The notes: generated by a model from the sequence alone, not told the origin. DNA of 64,000 nt from Kerstersia similis (GCF_965139615.1 NZ_CBCSIQ010000006.1:62001-126000), one strand, 5' to 3'; numbered from the stretch's first letter, positions 33,758 through 44,130 are shown. Made by a program: numbers and translations.

Positions 33758-34734
33758 ACCCGGCTCCCCTGCTCACGCGCGACCGCGCGCCCGCCTTGCT
33801 GCTCGGGCTGTGGGTGCTGCTGCTGGCCTGGCCCTGGCTTGCGCCCAATGATTACCTGGTCAGCCTGGGCGGCACCTTCTTCATCAATCTGCTGTTGATT
33901 GCCAGCCTGAACCTGCTGGTGGGCTACACCGGCCTGACGTCGCTGGCGCATGCCGCCTTCTGGGGCATAGGCGCCTATGCCAGCGGCATGCTGGCCGTGC
34001 ATCTGGAAGTCTCGCCCTGGCTGGGTTCGCTGGCCGCCATGCTGGCCTGCGGGCTGTTCTCCGTGTTGATCGGCTGGCCCACGCTACGCCTGTCCGGGCA
34101 TTATCTGGCCATGGCCACGCTGGGCTTCAATGCCATCATTTCCGTGCTGCTGGTCGGGCTGGTGGCCTGGACTGGCGGGCCCAACGGCCTGATCGGCATC
34201 CCCCCCTATACCCTCGCCAGCTGGGATTTGTCACTGCCGGAAAACTTCTACCTGCTATGCTGGCTGGTGACGGGCCTGATCATGCTGAGCCTGTCATTCC
34301 TGCAACGTTCACGCACCGGCCGCGCGTTGCGGGCGATCCGTTCCAGCGATATTGCCGCAGCCTGCATGGGCATTCCCGTCCTGCGCCAGAAACTGGCGAT
34401 CTTCGTGCTGGCCAATATGCTGGCCGGGTTGGCCGGGGCGCTCTACGCCCACCAGAACCTGTTCATCTCGCCCGACTCGTTTTCGTTCTCGACCTCCATC
34501 CTGCTGCTCGTCATGGTGGCAGTTGGCGGTTTCGGCCAATACTGGGGCGCATTTTTCGGCGCACTGATTTTTACGGCCCTACCTGAACTGGTGCGCAGCT
34601 TCCATGACACCGAACTGCTGATCCTGGGCGCCGCCATGATTCTGGTCGTCGGCTTCATGCCCGGCGGGATCGCGGGCGGGCTGAGCGGATGGCGGGCGCG
34701 CCGCCAGGCCCGCCGCAAAGGAGCCACGCCATGA
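33754..34734 (+). CDS. Liv-type ABC permease LivM-like, first system
   Basis: A 326-aa inner membrane permease: LNLLVGYTGLTSLAHAAFWG, AIGAYASG-type region, SSDIAAACMGIPVLRQKLA and FMPGGIAGGL fit LivM. Starts by ATGA overlap with the LivH-like gene and overlaps the ATPase gene by four bases. Confidence 0.9.
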   Translation: MNPAPLLTRDRAPALLLGLWVLLLAWPWLAPNDYLVSLGGTFFINLLLIASLNLLVGYTGLTSLAHAAFWGIGAYASGMLAVHLEVSPWLGSLAAMLACGLFSVLIGWPTLRLSGHYLAMATLGFNAIISVLLVGLVAWTGGPNGLIGIPPYTLASWDLSLPENFYLLCWLVTGLIMLSLSFLQRSRTGRALRAIRSSDIAAACMGIPVLRQKLAIFVLANMLAGLAGALYAHQNLFISPDSFSFSTSILLLVMVAVGGFGQYWGAFFGALIFTALPELVRSFHDTELLILGAAMILVVGFMPGGIAGGLSGWRARRQARRKGATP

Positions 34735-35511
34735 ACCCGACTCAGACCGTTGCACCGATCCTGGCCTTGCAGCAGGTCAGCAAACACTTCGGCGGCCTTG
34801 CTGCCGTTGATGGCGTCTCGCTGCAAGTCAGGCCCGGCGATATCCATGCGCTGATCGGCCCCAACGGCGCCGGCAAGTCCACCCTTTTCAACCTGATCAC
34901 CGGCGTCAATCCGGTCACGCAGGGCAGCATCCATTTCCAGGGCCAGGCCATCGAACACCTGCCGCCACATGCCCGTACCGGGCTGGGCATGGCCCGCACC
35001 TTCCAGAACCTGCAAATCTTCCCTGATATGACGGTACTGGAAAATGTGATGGTGGGCCGCCATATTCGTACCCGCAGCACCCTGCTGGACGCCCTCTGCC
35101 ACTCCCGCCGCCAACGCCAGGAAAACGCTAGCAGCCAGGCGCTGGCCATGGCGCTGCTGGATCAGCTCGGTCTGGCAGGCAAGGCCGGTCAACTGGCGCG
35201 GGCGCTCAGTTACGGTGAAGGCAAACTCATGGAAATCGCCCGTGCCATGGCATCGGAACCCACCCTGGTCCTGCTCGATGAACCGCTGGCCGGTCTGCCT
35301 GCCGATGCCATCGAACATGCGGAACAGGCAATCCTCAGCCTGAACCGCCAGGGTGTCACGATTGTCCTGGTCGAACACAATGTACGGGTCGTCATGCGTT
35401 TGTCGGACCACATTTCCGTCCTCAATAATGGCAAGCTCATCAGTGAGGGCTCGCCTGAGCAGGTGCGGCACGACCCGGCCGTGCTGGACGCCTACCTGGG
35501 AGAAGGCAGCC

Positions 35512-35519
<8 letters not shown>
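34731..35519 (+). CDS. Liv-type ABC ATPase LivG-like, first system
   Basis: A 262-aa ATPase. Walker A GPNGAGKST, the signature ALSYGEGKLMEIARAM (SYGE in place of SGGE), and Walker B LVLLDEPLAGL are present, with a C-terminal LivG extension. GGAG precedes ATG 34731. It overlaps its neighbours at both ends. Confidence 0.92.
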
Positions 35520-36215
<696 letters not shown>

Positions 36216-36216
<1 letters not shown>

Positions 36217-36242
36217 CCTGGCGTGGCAAGGCCACGCCAGGC
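36216..36242. terminator. Hairpin between two convergent Liv operons
   Basis: GCCTGGCGTGGC (36216-36227) and GCCACGCCAGGC (36231-36242) form a perfect 12-bp stem with a three-base loop, filling most of the 48 bases between convergent stop codons. There is no T-run on either strand, so it may act as a processing or Rho-linked barrier as much as an intrinsic terminator. Confidence 0.6.
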
Positions 36243-36264
36243 AAACTGCCGGCTCTCTGGTGTG

Positions 36265-36981
36265 TCACACGCCCAGATAAGTTTTCCACAGGCTGCGGTC
36301 GGCATCCAGCTCCGCCGATGTGCCCTGCCAGGCAACGCGGCCCCGTTCAAGAATGATATGACGGTCGGCCAGGCTCAAGAGCCGCTGCACATATTTGTCC
36401 ACGACCAGAATGGTCTGCCCGGCGGCGCGCAAAGTCGCCAGGCAGCGCCAGATATCCTCGCGGATCACGGGGGCCAATCCTTCAGTGGCCTCGTCCAGAA
36501 TCAGCAAGCGGGGGTTGGTGGACAGGGCCCTGCCAATCGCCAGCATCTGCTGCTCGCCACCGGACAATTGCCCGCCCAGATTGCGTGAACGCTCTTTCAA
36601 CCGGGGAAAGACCTCATAGATGCGCTCCAGCGTCCAGCCATCGCGCTGGCCGCTGCGATTATCGGCAAATGCCAGCAAATGCTCTTCCACCGTCAGGTTG
36701 GGAAAGCACATGCGGCCTTCCGGCACGACCGCCACGCCCAGCCTGGCGATGGCATCCGGGCGCATGCGGCCGATCTGCTTGCCGCCGAAGCTCAATTCAC
36801 CCTGGCGCGCCTTGAGCGCGCCGATGATGGTCTTGATGGTCGTGCTCTTGCCCATGCCGTTGCGGCCCAGCAAAGTCACGACTTCCTTTTCATGGATATC
36901 CAGGCCCACATCGAACAGCACCTGGCTGGCGCCATAACCGGCATGGATCCCCCGGCAGGACAACAAGGGTTCACGGCTCAT
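36265..36981 (-). CDS. Liv-type ABC ATPase LivF-like, second system
   Basis: A 238-aa ATPase with Walker A GRNGMGKST, signature LSGGEQQMLAIGRAL and Walker B LLILDEATEGLAP. Last gene of the second Liv operon; its start overlaps the LivG-like stop by four bases. The two LivF proteins differ clearly, so the two transporters are not a recent duplication. Confidence 0.92.
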   Translation of the reverse strand: MSREPLLSCRGIHAGYGASQVLFDVGLDIHEKEVVTLLGRNGMGKSTTIKTIIGALKARQGELSFGGKQIGRMRPDAIARLGVAVVPEGRMCFPNLTVEEHLLAFADNRSGQRDGWTLERIYEVFPRLKERSRNLGGQLSGGEQQMLAIGRALSTNPRLLILDEATEGLAPVIREDIWRCLATLRAAGQTILVVDKYVQRLLSLADRHIILERGRVAWQGTSAELDADRSLWKTYLGV

Positions 36982-37757
36982 GATGCCACCTCCGGCGTCG
37001 CATTTTCTGCGGCGGTTTCTTCTTCACCCAGATAGACTTCCTGGACACGGACATCGGCACGGATCTGCTCCGCGTTGCCAGATGTCAGCACCTTGCCATA
37101 GACCAGCACCGTGATCCGGTCAGCCAGCCTGAACACCGCATCCATATCGTGTTCGATCAATAAAATGGCGGCCTCCTGGCGCAGCGCCAGGATCATCTCC
37201 ACCATCTGCATGGAATCCTCCGCGCCCATCCCTGCCATGGGCTCATCAAGCAACAGCAGCTTGGGGCGCGAAGCCAGCGCCAGCGCAACATCCAGACGCC
37301 GTTGCGCACCATGCGACAGCGTGCCGGCCACGCGGTCAAGCTCATGCCCCAAGCCGACCTGCTGCGCCAGTTCTTCCGCACGCGCCAGCAGCTTTTCCTC
37401 ATGCTGCCGCAACGATAGAAACCGGAAGCTGCTGCCATCGTGCGCCTGCGCCGCCAGCATGAGGTTGTCACGCACCGTATCGTTGCGGAAGATATTGGTG
37501 ATCTGAAAGCAACGCGACAAGCCGGCACGCACCCGTTGATACGGTTTCATAGCGGTCAGATCCACACCTTCCAGCTCGATGCGGCCTTCATCGGCACTCA
37601 GCAGGCCGGAAATCAGATTCACCAGCGTGGACTTGCCCGCGCCATTCGGCCCGATCAGGGCATGGATCTGGCCACGCTCGATTTCCAGCGACACATGATC
37701 CGTCGCCAGCAATCCGCCGAAGCGTTTGACCAGGCCTTCAGTATGGAAAAGACTCAT
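36978..37757 (-). CDS. Liv-type ABC ATPase LivG-like, second system
   Basis: A 259-aa ATPase: Walker A GPNGAGKST, signature TLSHGAQRRLDVALALAS, Walker B LLLLDEPMAGMG, and the LivG C-terminal end VQEVYLGEEE followed by about ten extra residues. ATG 37757 (MSLFHTEGL) has AAAGGAG upstream; the open frame further up lies over the permease gene. Confidence 0.92.
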   Translation of the reverse strand: MSLFHTEGLVKRFGGLLATDHVSLEIERGQIHALIGPNGAGKSTLVNLISGLLSADEGRIELEGVDLTAMKPYQRVRAGLSRCFQITNIFRNDTVRDNLMLAAQAHDGSSFRFLSLRQHEEKLLARAEELAQQVGLGHELDRVAGTLSHGAQRRLDVALALASRPKLLLLDEPMAGMGAEDSMQMVEMILALRQEAAILLIEHDMDAVFRLADRITVLVYGKVLTSGNAEQIRADVRVQEVYLGEEETAAENATPEVAS

Positions 37758-38740
37758 GCCGCGCTCCTTTTGCGACGCAGCCGGGCCGCAATGCCATCCG
37801 GCGCATAGAACACGATGATCAGCAGCAGAATACCCAGCGGCCAATGCCAGTATTCGGTGAACATGCGCAAGCCTTCCTGCAGCGACAGCCACAGCCCGGC
37901 ACCGATGACACCGCCCCAGCGGTTGCCGACGCCACCAATCACGACCATGACGATCAGGATGGCGGATTGCGTCCAGTCCATCAGCGAAGGGCTCACGAAA
38001 CCATCATGAGTCGCCAGCATGGCACCGGCCAGCCCGGCCACCGCACCGGCGCCGACAAACGCCACCAGACGGATGAAGAACACGGGATAGCCCATGGCAG
38101 CCATGCGCACTTCGTTGTCACGCGCCCCTTTGAGCGCATGGCCGAAACGCGAACCGGCAATGCGGCTCATCAGTGCGAACAGCAATGCCGCACAGGCCAG
38201 CACGACCCAATACAGGCCATACTCCATGTTGTCGAATACCCCGCCCAGGCTGAGCGGTGCGTAGATGCTGTAGCCGTCATCCCCGCCATAGGTACGCACC
38301 GAGACAGCGACGTAATGCAGCATCTCCGCGAATGCCAGGGTGATCATGATGAAATAGACACCTCGCGTACGCAGCGCCACCAGGCCGATCAAACCGGAAA
38401 ACACGGCAGCTGCAACGATGGCCGTTGCCCAGATCAGCCAGGTAGAGTCATGGCCGGCCTCGACCATGACCGCGACGGCATAAGCGCCCACGCCAATGAA
38501 GCCGGCATGGCCCAGCGCCACCATCCCGCCATAACCCAGGATGAAATTGAGGCTGGACGCAGCGATCATCATGATCAGCAAGCGCTCGACAAAACCCACG
38601 TAATACTCAAGCTGGAACAGCGGCGCCACCCAGGGAAATACCGCCAGGGCCAGCAGCAGCACCCAGGGCGTCCATTGCCGCGTCTGGAGCCGGCCCTGGG
38701 CCTTGTCAGCTACTGCGCCAGTGAAAGCAGAAGTCGTCAT
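37754..38740 (-). CDS. Liv-type ABC permease LivM-like, second system
   Basis: A 328-aa permease: SLNFILGYGGMVALGHAGFI, GARDNEVRMAAMGYPVFFIR, and a basic end IAARLRRKRSAA. ATG 38740 (MTTSAFTG) is used because the longer frame would run into the LivH-like gene. Overlaps the LivG-like start by four bases. Confidence 0.9.
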   Translation of the reverse strand: MTTSAFTGAVADKAQGRLQTRQWTPWVLLLALAVFPWVAPLFQLEYYVGFVERLLIMMIAASSLNFILGYGGMVALGHAGFIGVGAYAVAVMVEAGHDSTWLIWATAIVAAAVFSGLIGLVALRTRGVYFIMITLAFAEMLHYVAVSVRTYGGDDGYSIYAPLSLGGVFDNMEYGLYWVVLACAALLFALMSRIAGSRFGHALKGARDNEVRMAAMGYPVFFIRLVAFVGAGAVAGLAGAMLATHDGFVSPSLMDWTQSAILIVMVVIGGVGNRWGGVIGAGLWLSLQEGLRMFTEYWHWPLGILLLIIVFYAPDGIAARLRRKRSAA

Positions 38741-38747
38741 ATTGCCC

Positions 38748-39668
38748 TCACGCACGAGCAGAAAAAAGACCGGCAGGCTTGATGGCAAGCACCACCGCCA
38801 TGAAGACATAGACCGCGACGCCCGCCAGCGCCGCCCCCAGGTCCGCCGCCACGGCCGGCGGCATGATCAGTTTGAAGGCTGGCGCCAGAAATGCGCGGCC
38901 GGCCGTGTCGATGAAGCCTACGATCAACGCCGCAATGAAGGCCCCGCGTATCGAGCCGATGCCGCCGATGACCACCACGACCAGCGAGGGAATCAGAATG
39001 CTTTCCCCCATGCCGATCTGCACTGCGCTGATCGGGCCCATCAGCGCACCGGCCAGAGCCGCCAGCGCCGCCCCCAGCGCGAACACGAAAGAGAACACAT
39101 GGCTGACGCGCACCCCCATGAATTCGGCCATGACACGGTTGGATGCCCCCGCACGCACCAGCATGCCCATGCGGGTGCGGTTCACCAGCAAGTACAGGCC
39201 CAGCGCCACCAGCACCCCGGCGGCCAGCAGCATCAGCCGATAGGCCGGATACGGCAGGCCCGGCATCAGCGTGACCGGACCGGCAAGCGAAGACGGCATG
39301 GCCGCCATGATGGGCGCCGCCCCCCAGATTGCCTTCACGGCATCATCAGCGATCAGAATGATGCCGAAGGTGGCGATCACCTGCGCCAGGTGATCGCGCC
39401 GGTACAGGCGGCGGATGATGGCGACTTCCAGCAAGGCTGCCAGCACCACCGTCACCCCCACGCCGACCAGCACCCCAGTCAGGAAAGACCCGCTGACGGC
39501 ATGGACGCGCGCTGCGACGTAGGCGCCCACCATGAACATGGAGCCATGCGCCAGGTTCATGGTGTCCATGATGCCAAAAATCAGCGTCAGGCCTGCCGCA
39601 ATCAGGAAGAGCATGAGCCCGTAGCCCAGCCCGTTGAGCAACTGCTCGAAGATGAAGATGCCGTCCAT
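38748..39668 (-). CDS. Liv-type ABC permease LivH-like, second system
   Basis: A 306-aa permease: LLNGLGYGLMLFLIAAGLTL, FGIMDTMNLAHGSMFMVG, and GASNRVMAEFMGVRVSHVFS are typical LivH regions. It lies seven bases before the LivM-like gene and 18 after the binding-protein gene. Confidence 0.9.
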   Translation of the reverse strand: MDGIFIFEQLLNGLGYGLMLFLIAAGLTLIFGIMDTMNLAHGSMFMVGAYVAARVHAVSGSFLTGVLVGVGVTVVLAALLEVAIIRRLYRRDHLAQVIATFGIILIADDAVKAIWGAAPIMAAMPSSLAGPVTLMPGLPYPAYRLMLLAAGVLVALGLYLLVNRTRMGMLVRAGASNRVMAEFMGVRVSHVFSFVFALGAALAALAGALMGPISAVQIGMGESILIPSLVVVVIGGIGSIRGAFIAALIVGFIDTAGRAFLAPAFKLIMPPAVAADLGAALAGVAVYVFMAVVLAIKPAGLFSARA

Positions 39669-39686
39669 GTGCCGCTCCCCGCCTGC

Positions 39687-40871
39687 TTACAGCTTGCACT
39701 CGGAAACGTAGGCGTCCTGATGGTTTTCCAGCACGGTTTCGACCAGGCGGTTCACGTACTTGCCGTCAGCATCCTTGTCCACCACGCGCAGATAGAAGTT
39801 CTGCACCGGGAAATGGTTGGCGCCATAGCTGAACGGTCCCTTGATCGAATCGAAAGACGCTTTCTCCAGGGCCTTGACGAGCGCGGCGCGGTCATCCACC
39901 TTGCCGCCGGTTTCACGCACTGCTGCATCCATGGCCAGAATCGCGTCATAGGCCATTGCCGCGTAAGCGGACGGGTAGCGCCCGTCATACTTCTGGCGGA
40001 ACGCCTGTACGAAGGCCTGGTTGGCCGGCACGGGCAGGTCATGCACCCATTGCGAGGTGTTCAGAATGCCCAGGGCATCGTCACCCACGGCGGGAATGAT
40101 ATCCAGGTCCACGGTATTGGGCGCTACCAGCGGCACCTCTTTCAAACCGCCGGCCACATACTGCTTGATGAAGTTGATGCCCATGCTGCCGGGCAGGAAG
40201 AAATACACCGCATCAGGCTTGGCACTGCGGATCTGCGCGATTTCCGCCGAGTAATCCAGTTGCCCGACCTTGGTATAGATTTCGTCCAGCACTTCACCGC
40301 TGTAGGTACGCTTGAAGCCTGCCATGTGATCCTTGCCTGCCGGGTAATTCGGCGCCAGGATCACCACCTTCTTGAACTGCTTCGCATCGGCCAGGCTGCC
40401 CGCGGCCTCATCGAAATTGTCATTCTGGTACTGCGCGAAGAAATACGGGCTGCACTGCTTGCCGGCCAGTTGGCTGGGCCCGGGATTGCTGGAAATGAAC
40501 GGCACCTTGTCCTTGGCCAGCAAAGGCATGACGGCAAGCGCCGAATTGGAAGCAATCGGGCCGGTAAAGAAGTCGATCTTGTCACGCTGCAAATAGCGCC
40601 GCACCAATTGCGTGGCCTGCTCCGGACTGCCGGCAAAATCGGTCTTGATGAATTCGGCAGGCTGCCCGCCCAATTTCCCATCCAATTGTTCAATTGCCAG
40701 ATCAAAACCGTCACGCGCTTCTGCACCCAAGGCGGCGAACGGCCCGGAAATATCCAGCGCGATCCCGACCTTGACCGGATCTGCCGCATTGGCCGCCATA
40801 CAGCTACCCGCCATGACACCCGCTGCCAGCATGCGGCCCAAGGAAATACTGGAAAAGACATTCCGCTTCAT
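39687..40871 (-). CDS. Liv-type ABC substrate-binding protein, second system
   Basis: A 394-aa periplasmic binding protein of the LivK/HAAT class with a signal peptide (about residues 1-30, ending AANA) and mature start DPVKVGIALDISGPFAALGA. ATG 40871 has GGGGAG upstream. Its ligand is probably an aromatic or amino-aromatic acid, since a promoter motif shared with the 3-hydroxyanthranilate operon lies 140-200 bases upstream. In this subfamily aromatic-acid binders are known. Confidence 0.88.
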   Translation of the reverse strand: MKRNVFSSISLGRMLAAGVMAGSCMAANAADPVKVGIALDISGPFAALGAEARDGFDLAIEQLDGKLGGQPAEFIKTDFAGSPEQATQLVRRYLQRDKIDFFTGPIASNSALAVMPLLAKDKVPFISSNPGPSQLAGKQCSPYFFAQYQNDNFDEAAGSLADAKQFKKVVILAPNYPAGKDHMAGFKRTYSGEVLDEIYTKVGQLDYSAEIAQIRSAKPDAVYFFLPGSMGINFIKQYVAGGLKEVPLVAPNTVDLDIIPAVGDDALGILNTSQWVHDLPVPANQAFVQAFRQKYDGRYPSAYAAMAYDAILAMDAAVRETGGKVDDRAALVKALEKASFDSIKGPFSYGANHFPVQNFYLRVVDKDADGKYVNRLVETVLENHQDAYVSECKL

Positions 40872-41010
40872 GATTGCTCCCCGGTTGACATCACTCAATT
40901 TGAAAAGACCGTCTCGCCGCCTGCCGGCAATGTTTCACTCAGGAATCCGTCGCGGTTGCCTGCACCCTTGCACGTTCCTGAAAAAACCTAGGTCTGCCAA
41001 CTGACTGTAG

Positions 41011-41073
41011 CCAAGCATGCAAGCCCTGAATAATCATTTTTTGACCGCCAGCTATAAATGCCTGGAATACCTT
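41011..41073 (-). promoter_or_regulatory. Promoter motif A, shared with the nba operon promoter
   Basis: On the plus strand CCAAG (41011-41015), 11 bases, TGAATAAT (41027-41034), a T-rich block, GCTATAAA (41051-41058) and GGAATA (at about 41064-41069) occur in exactly the order and spacing seen at 46661-46719. It lies upstream of the second Liv operon, about 140-200 bases before its first gene. The 40872-41347 gap holds no gene; its right part has the nba terminator. Confidence 0.65.
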
Positions 41074-41264
41074 TTGCCGGAATGCCCCAGTTTGATGCAA
41101 TGCAATAAATCCATTGAACTGTCACGGTGCATTTCGTTTATTTACGTATTGCAATTCCGTCATTTCAAGGATTCATGCCCCGTTATGGCGCATTTGTGCT
41201 GCATCGCAAAATTCACAATTCCGAGTCTCAGCATTTACCCTTAGATTCATTGCGCGCCGCTAAT

Positions 41265-41303
41265 AAAAAACCCCTTGCAATCACCAAACGGGATCGCAAG
41301 GGG
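41265..41303 (-). terminator. Intrinsic terminator of the nba operon
   Basis: On the minus strand CCCCTTGC and GCAAGGGG arms (41296-41303 and 41271-41278) enclose a 17-base loop and are followed by six T residues (A-run 41265-41270), 45 bases after the nbaD stop. Confidence 0.85.
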
Positions 41304-41347
41304 CAATGGCATAAGCATCCGGAATTGACGACTGACGCCCGGAACAA

Positions 41348-42340
41348 TCAGAGTTTGAAGAACTCCACGGCATTTTTTTCCAGGATGCGCGCGCGTCCCG
41401 CTTCCGACAGGAAGCCGGCACTGCGCACCAGGGCGCCCACATCCTGCTCGCCCAAGGGGAAGGGCTGGTCAGAGCCCAGCATCACCCTGTCCTCGCCCAT
41501 CACATCCACCAGCAACTTGAGCGCGCCCTCATCGAACACGGCGCTGTCCACATACAGCCGCCGCGCATATTCGGAAGGCGGGCGCGGGCAATCCTGGCGC
41601 ACGATATCGCGGTGGCGCCAGGCATTGTCCACACGGCCCAGGGTATAGGCGAAACTGCCGCCACCGTGCGCAAAGCAGATCTTCAGCGATTCGGGAATCC
41701 GCTCCAGGGCGCCGGACAAAATCAGGGACAACATGCCCAGCTGCGTTTCCGCCGGCATGGCCACCAGCCAGGGCAGCATCCACTGCCGCATGCGCTCCTT
41801 GCCGCCCATCATGTCCCAGGGATGCACGAACACGGGAATGCCTTCGGTCGCGCAATGAATCAGGAAATCGACCATCTCGGGATGGTCCAGATCGCGATCC
41901 CCCGCATGGTTGCCGATCTGCACGCCGATACAGCCTGCCTTCTGCGCCCGCGACGCTTCCGCACAAGCCAACTTCAGATCCTGCAGCGGCACCTGCGACA
42001 GCACTTTCAGCCGGCGCGGGTCGGCCGCGGCGAACGCCAGGGCTTCCTCATTCATTCTGGCGGCCCAGTCTGCCGCCAGCCTGGCATCCCAGGCATAGCC
42101 GAACATGATGGGCGTGGCGCAGTTCACCTGGATGTCTATGCCGTGCTGATCCATTTCCTGCAAGCGGAACGCCGGATCCCACAGCGAACGGTACACCGGC
42201 CGGAAGGGCTTGTCGCCCACCATGATCTGGCCGTTCTGGCCATCCTCATCTATGCGCAGCCACGGCGCACGCCCAGGATTGGCCGCTGCCGCCGTCGCTG
42301 CGCTGATAGCGGGAAAAAAATGCGAGTGAATGTCTATCAT
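41348..42340 (-). CDS. nbaD: 2-amino-3-carboxymuconate-6-semialdehyde decarboxylase (ACMSD)
   Basis: A 330-aa zinc amidohydrolase-fold decarboxylase that converts 2-amino-3-carboxymuconate semialdehyde to 2-aminomuconate semialdehyde. It follows the characterised Pseudomonas enzyme almost block by block: IDIHSHFFP (metal ligands His5 and His7), NCATPIMFGY, VPLQDL, VHPWDMMGGK, CFAHGGGSFAY, DNAWRHRDIVRQDCPRPPSEY and MLGSDQPFPLGEQ. Length is normal. Last gene of the nba operon, six bases after nbaC, followed by an intrinsic terminator. Confidence 0.95.
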   Translation of the reverse strand: MIDIHSHFFPAISAATAAAANPGRAPWLRIDEDGQNGQIMVGDKPFRPVYRSLWDPAFRLQEMDQHGIDIQVNCATPIMFGYAWDARLAADWAARMNEEALAFAAADPRRLKVLSQVPLQDLKLACAEASRAQKAGCIGVQIGNHAGDRDLDHPEMVDFLIHCATEGIPVFVHPWDMMGGKERMRQWMLPWLVAMPAETQLGMLSLILSGALERIPESLKICFAHGGGSFAYTLGRVDNAWRHRDIVRQDCPRPPSEYARRLYVDSAVFDEGALKLLVDVMGEDRVMLGSDQPFPLGEQDVGALVRSAGFLSEAGRARILEKNAVEFFKL

Positions 42341-42346
42341 GGCGGC

Positions 42347-42922
42347 TCACTGCTCGGGAAAATATTGATTCAAAGTCCTGTGCCAGGACTCGAAATCCCG
42401 GCCCGGATGCACGGTGCCGCACGACTGGCAGGTGCGCTCGGCCTCTGTCGTGGCATAAAACTGCTCATAGACTGGCGGCAGATCGGCAACGATGCTTTCC
42501 AGCTGCATCTCGTAGCGCCGTATCAGATTGCCGCAACGGGCGCAGCACCACTGCAATGCATCCTTGCTGCCCAGCGGGCGCTGGCGCTCTATCACCAGAC
42601 ACAGGCTGCCGGCCTCCGGGCGCTGCGGCGAATGCTTGACATGCGGCGCCTGCAGGAACATATCGCCTTCCTTCAGATGCACGCGCTCGTACTGCCCACG
42701 ATCCCAGATCAGCAGATAGGCATTGCCCTTGAACTGATAGAAGAACTCTTCGACCGGGTCATCATGGAAATCCGAACGCTGATTGGGCCCGCCCACCACC
42801 GTCACCATGAAATCGCCATCGGCCCAGATCTGCTGGTTGCCGACCGGCGGCTTGAGCAGATGTTCGTTTTCATTGAGCCACTTCTGGAAATTCAGCGGAT
42901 AGCCGTACTTGAAGTTCATCAT
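42347..42922 (-). CDS. nbaC: 3-hydroxyanthranilate 3,4-dioxygenase
   Basis: A 191-aa cupin dioxygenase that opens the ring of 3-hydroxyanthranilate. The iron ligands His53, Glu59 and His97 (FHDD, EEFF, PHVKHSP) and substrate-binding Arg49 and Arg101 are in place. The C-terminal rubredoxin-like iron site of bacterial enzymes is also present (CCARCG, CQSCG). AGGAG precedes ATG 42922; the next codon is also ATG. It follows the deaminase gene by four bases. Confidence 0.95.
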   Translation of the reverse strand: MMNFKYGYPLNFQKWLNENEHLLKPPVGNQQIWADGDFMVTVVGGPNQRSDFHDDPVEEFFYQFKGNAYLLIWDRGQYERVHLKEGDMFLQAPHVKHSPQRPEAGSLCLVIERQRPLGSKDALQWCCARCGNLIRRYEMQLESIVADLPPVYEQFYATTEAERTCQSCGTVHPGRDFESWHRTLNQYFPEQ

Positions 42923-42926
42923 GGTT

Positions 42927-43361
42927 CTACTCCTGAGAAGTGGGCAGCGGCTTGAAAGCCACGGCACGAATTTCAATCAGCAAGTGGGGATGCGGCAACT
43001 GGTGCACGGCCACCGTGGTGCGGGTCGGGCCGTTTTCATCGAAGAACTCGGCCCAGACTTCATTGAAGCCGCCGAAGTCATTCATATTGACCAGAAACAC
43101 CTGGGCCTCCACCGCATCTTCCAGGCTGGCACCGGCATGCGCCAGGATATCGGCGATATTGCGGATGACCGCCCGTGTCTGGGCCCGTATGTCCAGGTTG
43201 GTCACGCCCAGCGCATCTACCTGCACCCCTTCGAAGGTGTTATCCGGACGACGCGAACTGGTACCAGAAACGAAAATGAAATCGCCGGCACGCCGGTAAT
43301 GCGGGAAACGGCCGCGCGGTACGGCCTTGCCCTGTATAACGCCTGCCTTGTTGTCAGCCAT
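42927..43361 (-). CDS. nbaF: 2-aminomuconate deaminase (RidA family)
   Basis: A 144-aa RidA/YjgF-fold protein matching the 2-aminomuconate deaminase of the nba/amn pathways (KAVPRGRFPHYRRAGDFIFV, SGTSSRRPDNT, FDENGPTRTTVAVHQLPHPH). It hydrolyses 2-aminomuconate to 4-oxalocrotonate and ammonia. ATG 43361 (MADNKAG) is used. Its first bases overlap the end of the decarboxylase gene. Confidence 0.93.
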   Translation of the reverse strand: MADNKAGVIQGKAVPRGRFPHYRRAGDFIFVSGTSSRRPDNTFEGVQVDALGVTNLDIRAQTRAVIRNIADILAHAGASLEDAVEAQVFLVNMNDFGGFNEVWAEFFDENGPTRTTVAVHQLPHPHLLIEIRAVAFKPLPTSQE

Positions 43362-44130
43362 GCTGGCCTCCCGTAAAGAACTCGACCCAGCCCAGGCCAT
43401 TGATTTCACCCCGGACATGCTGGCCGGGCGCCAATGCCGCCGCTGCCGTTGCCGCACCCGCCATGATCAGCGAACCGGCTGGCAGGCTCATGCCAGCGGC
43501 CGCCACCAGGCGCGCTGCCTGCACCACTGCGCGCAGCGGATGACCCAGGATGGCGGCGGTAGAACCGGCCAGCGTCACGCGGCCATCCTGCGCCACCAGC
43601 ACCCCCGCGTTGTCCAGCGCATCAAAGCACCGCGACCATCCCCCCACGACCACACCTGCCGATGAGCAGTTGTCCGCCACGACATCTTCCAGACTGAAAC
43701 GGAAGTTCTGATAGCGCGAATCTATGATCTCCAGCGCAGGCGCCACGGCTTCCAGATAATCCACGGCTTCCAGCGCATTGAGCGGACAGTCGATGTCGCG
43801 CCGTGTCAGGAAACAGACTTCGGGCTCGACCCGAGGATGGATGTATTTGCCCAGCTCAACCGTAGAGGCCTCCTCTTCCCGCATATGGCGGGTGAGCCAG
43901 CCCCAAATCAAATCATCGACCCCCATCTGCACCATCTTGGCGCGGCTGGTAAAACCCAGCTTGATACCGCACACGGTGTCGCCGCGTGCCTGCCGGCACG
44001 CCACCGAGGCGCGCTGGATGTCATAGGCCTGCGCCAGCGTGAAGCTTCCCGGCGCGAATTGCTGCACCGCCTGGCGGTGCAGCGCCGCGCCATCAAGTTG
44101 CCTGGCGATGGACTGAATATCCACACTCAT
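43354..44130 (-). CDS. nbaG: 4-oxalocrotonate (2-oxo-3-hexenedioate) decarboxylase
   Basis: A 258-aa member of the hydratase/decarboxylase family that removes CO2 from 4-oxalocrotonate to give 2-oxopent-4-enoate. GIKLGFTSRAKMVQMGV, PRVEPEVCFLT and EIIDSRYQNFRF carry the Mg-binding acidic residues. It overlaps the deaminase gene by eight bases. A 92-base gap separates it from nbaH, where characterised nba clusters carry nbaJ and nbaI. Confidence 0.92.
   Translation of the reverse strand: MSVDIQSIARQLDGAALHRQAVQQFAPGSFTLAQAYDIQRASVACRQARGDTVCGIKLGFTSRAKMVQMGVDDLIWGWLTRHMREEEASTVELGKYIHPRVEPEVCFLTRRDIDCPLNALEAVDYLEAVAPALEIIDSRYQNFRFSLEDVVADNCSSAGVVVGGWSRCFDALDNAGVLVAQDGRVTLAGSTAAILGHPLRAVVQAARLVAAAGMSLPAGSLIMAGAATAAAALAPGQHVRGEINGLGWVEFFTGGQHG

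Noticed and set aside
38703..40991. Very long open frame (762 codons) on the plus strand
   Set aside because: It lies wholly antisense to the LivH/LivK genes, is rich in His/Arg/Gln as expected for the reverse frame of high-GC genes, and has no family pattern.
41612..42955. 447-codon open frame on the plus strand
   Set aside because: Antisense to nbaD and nbaC, which are unmistakable.
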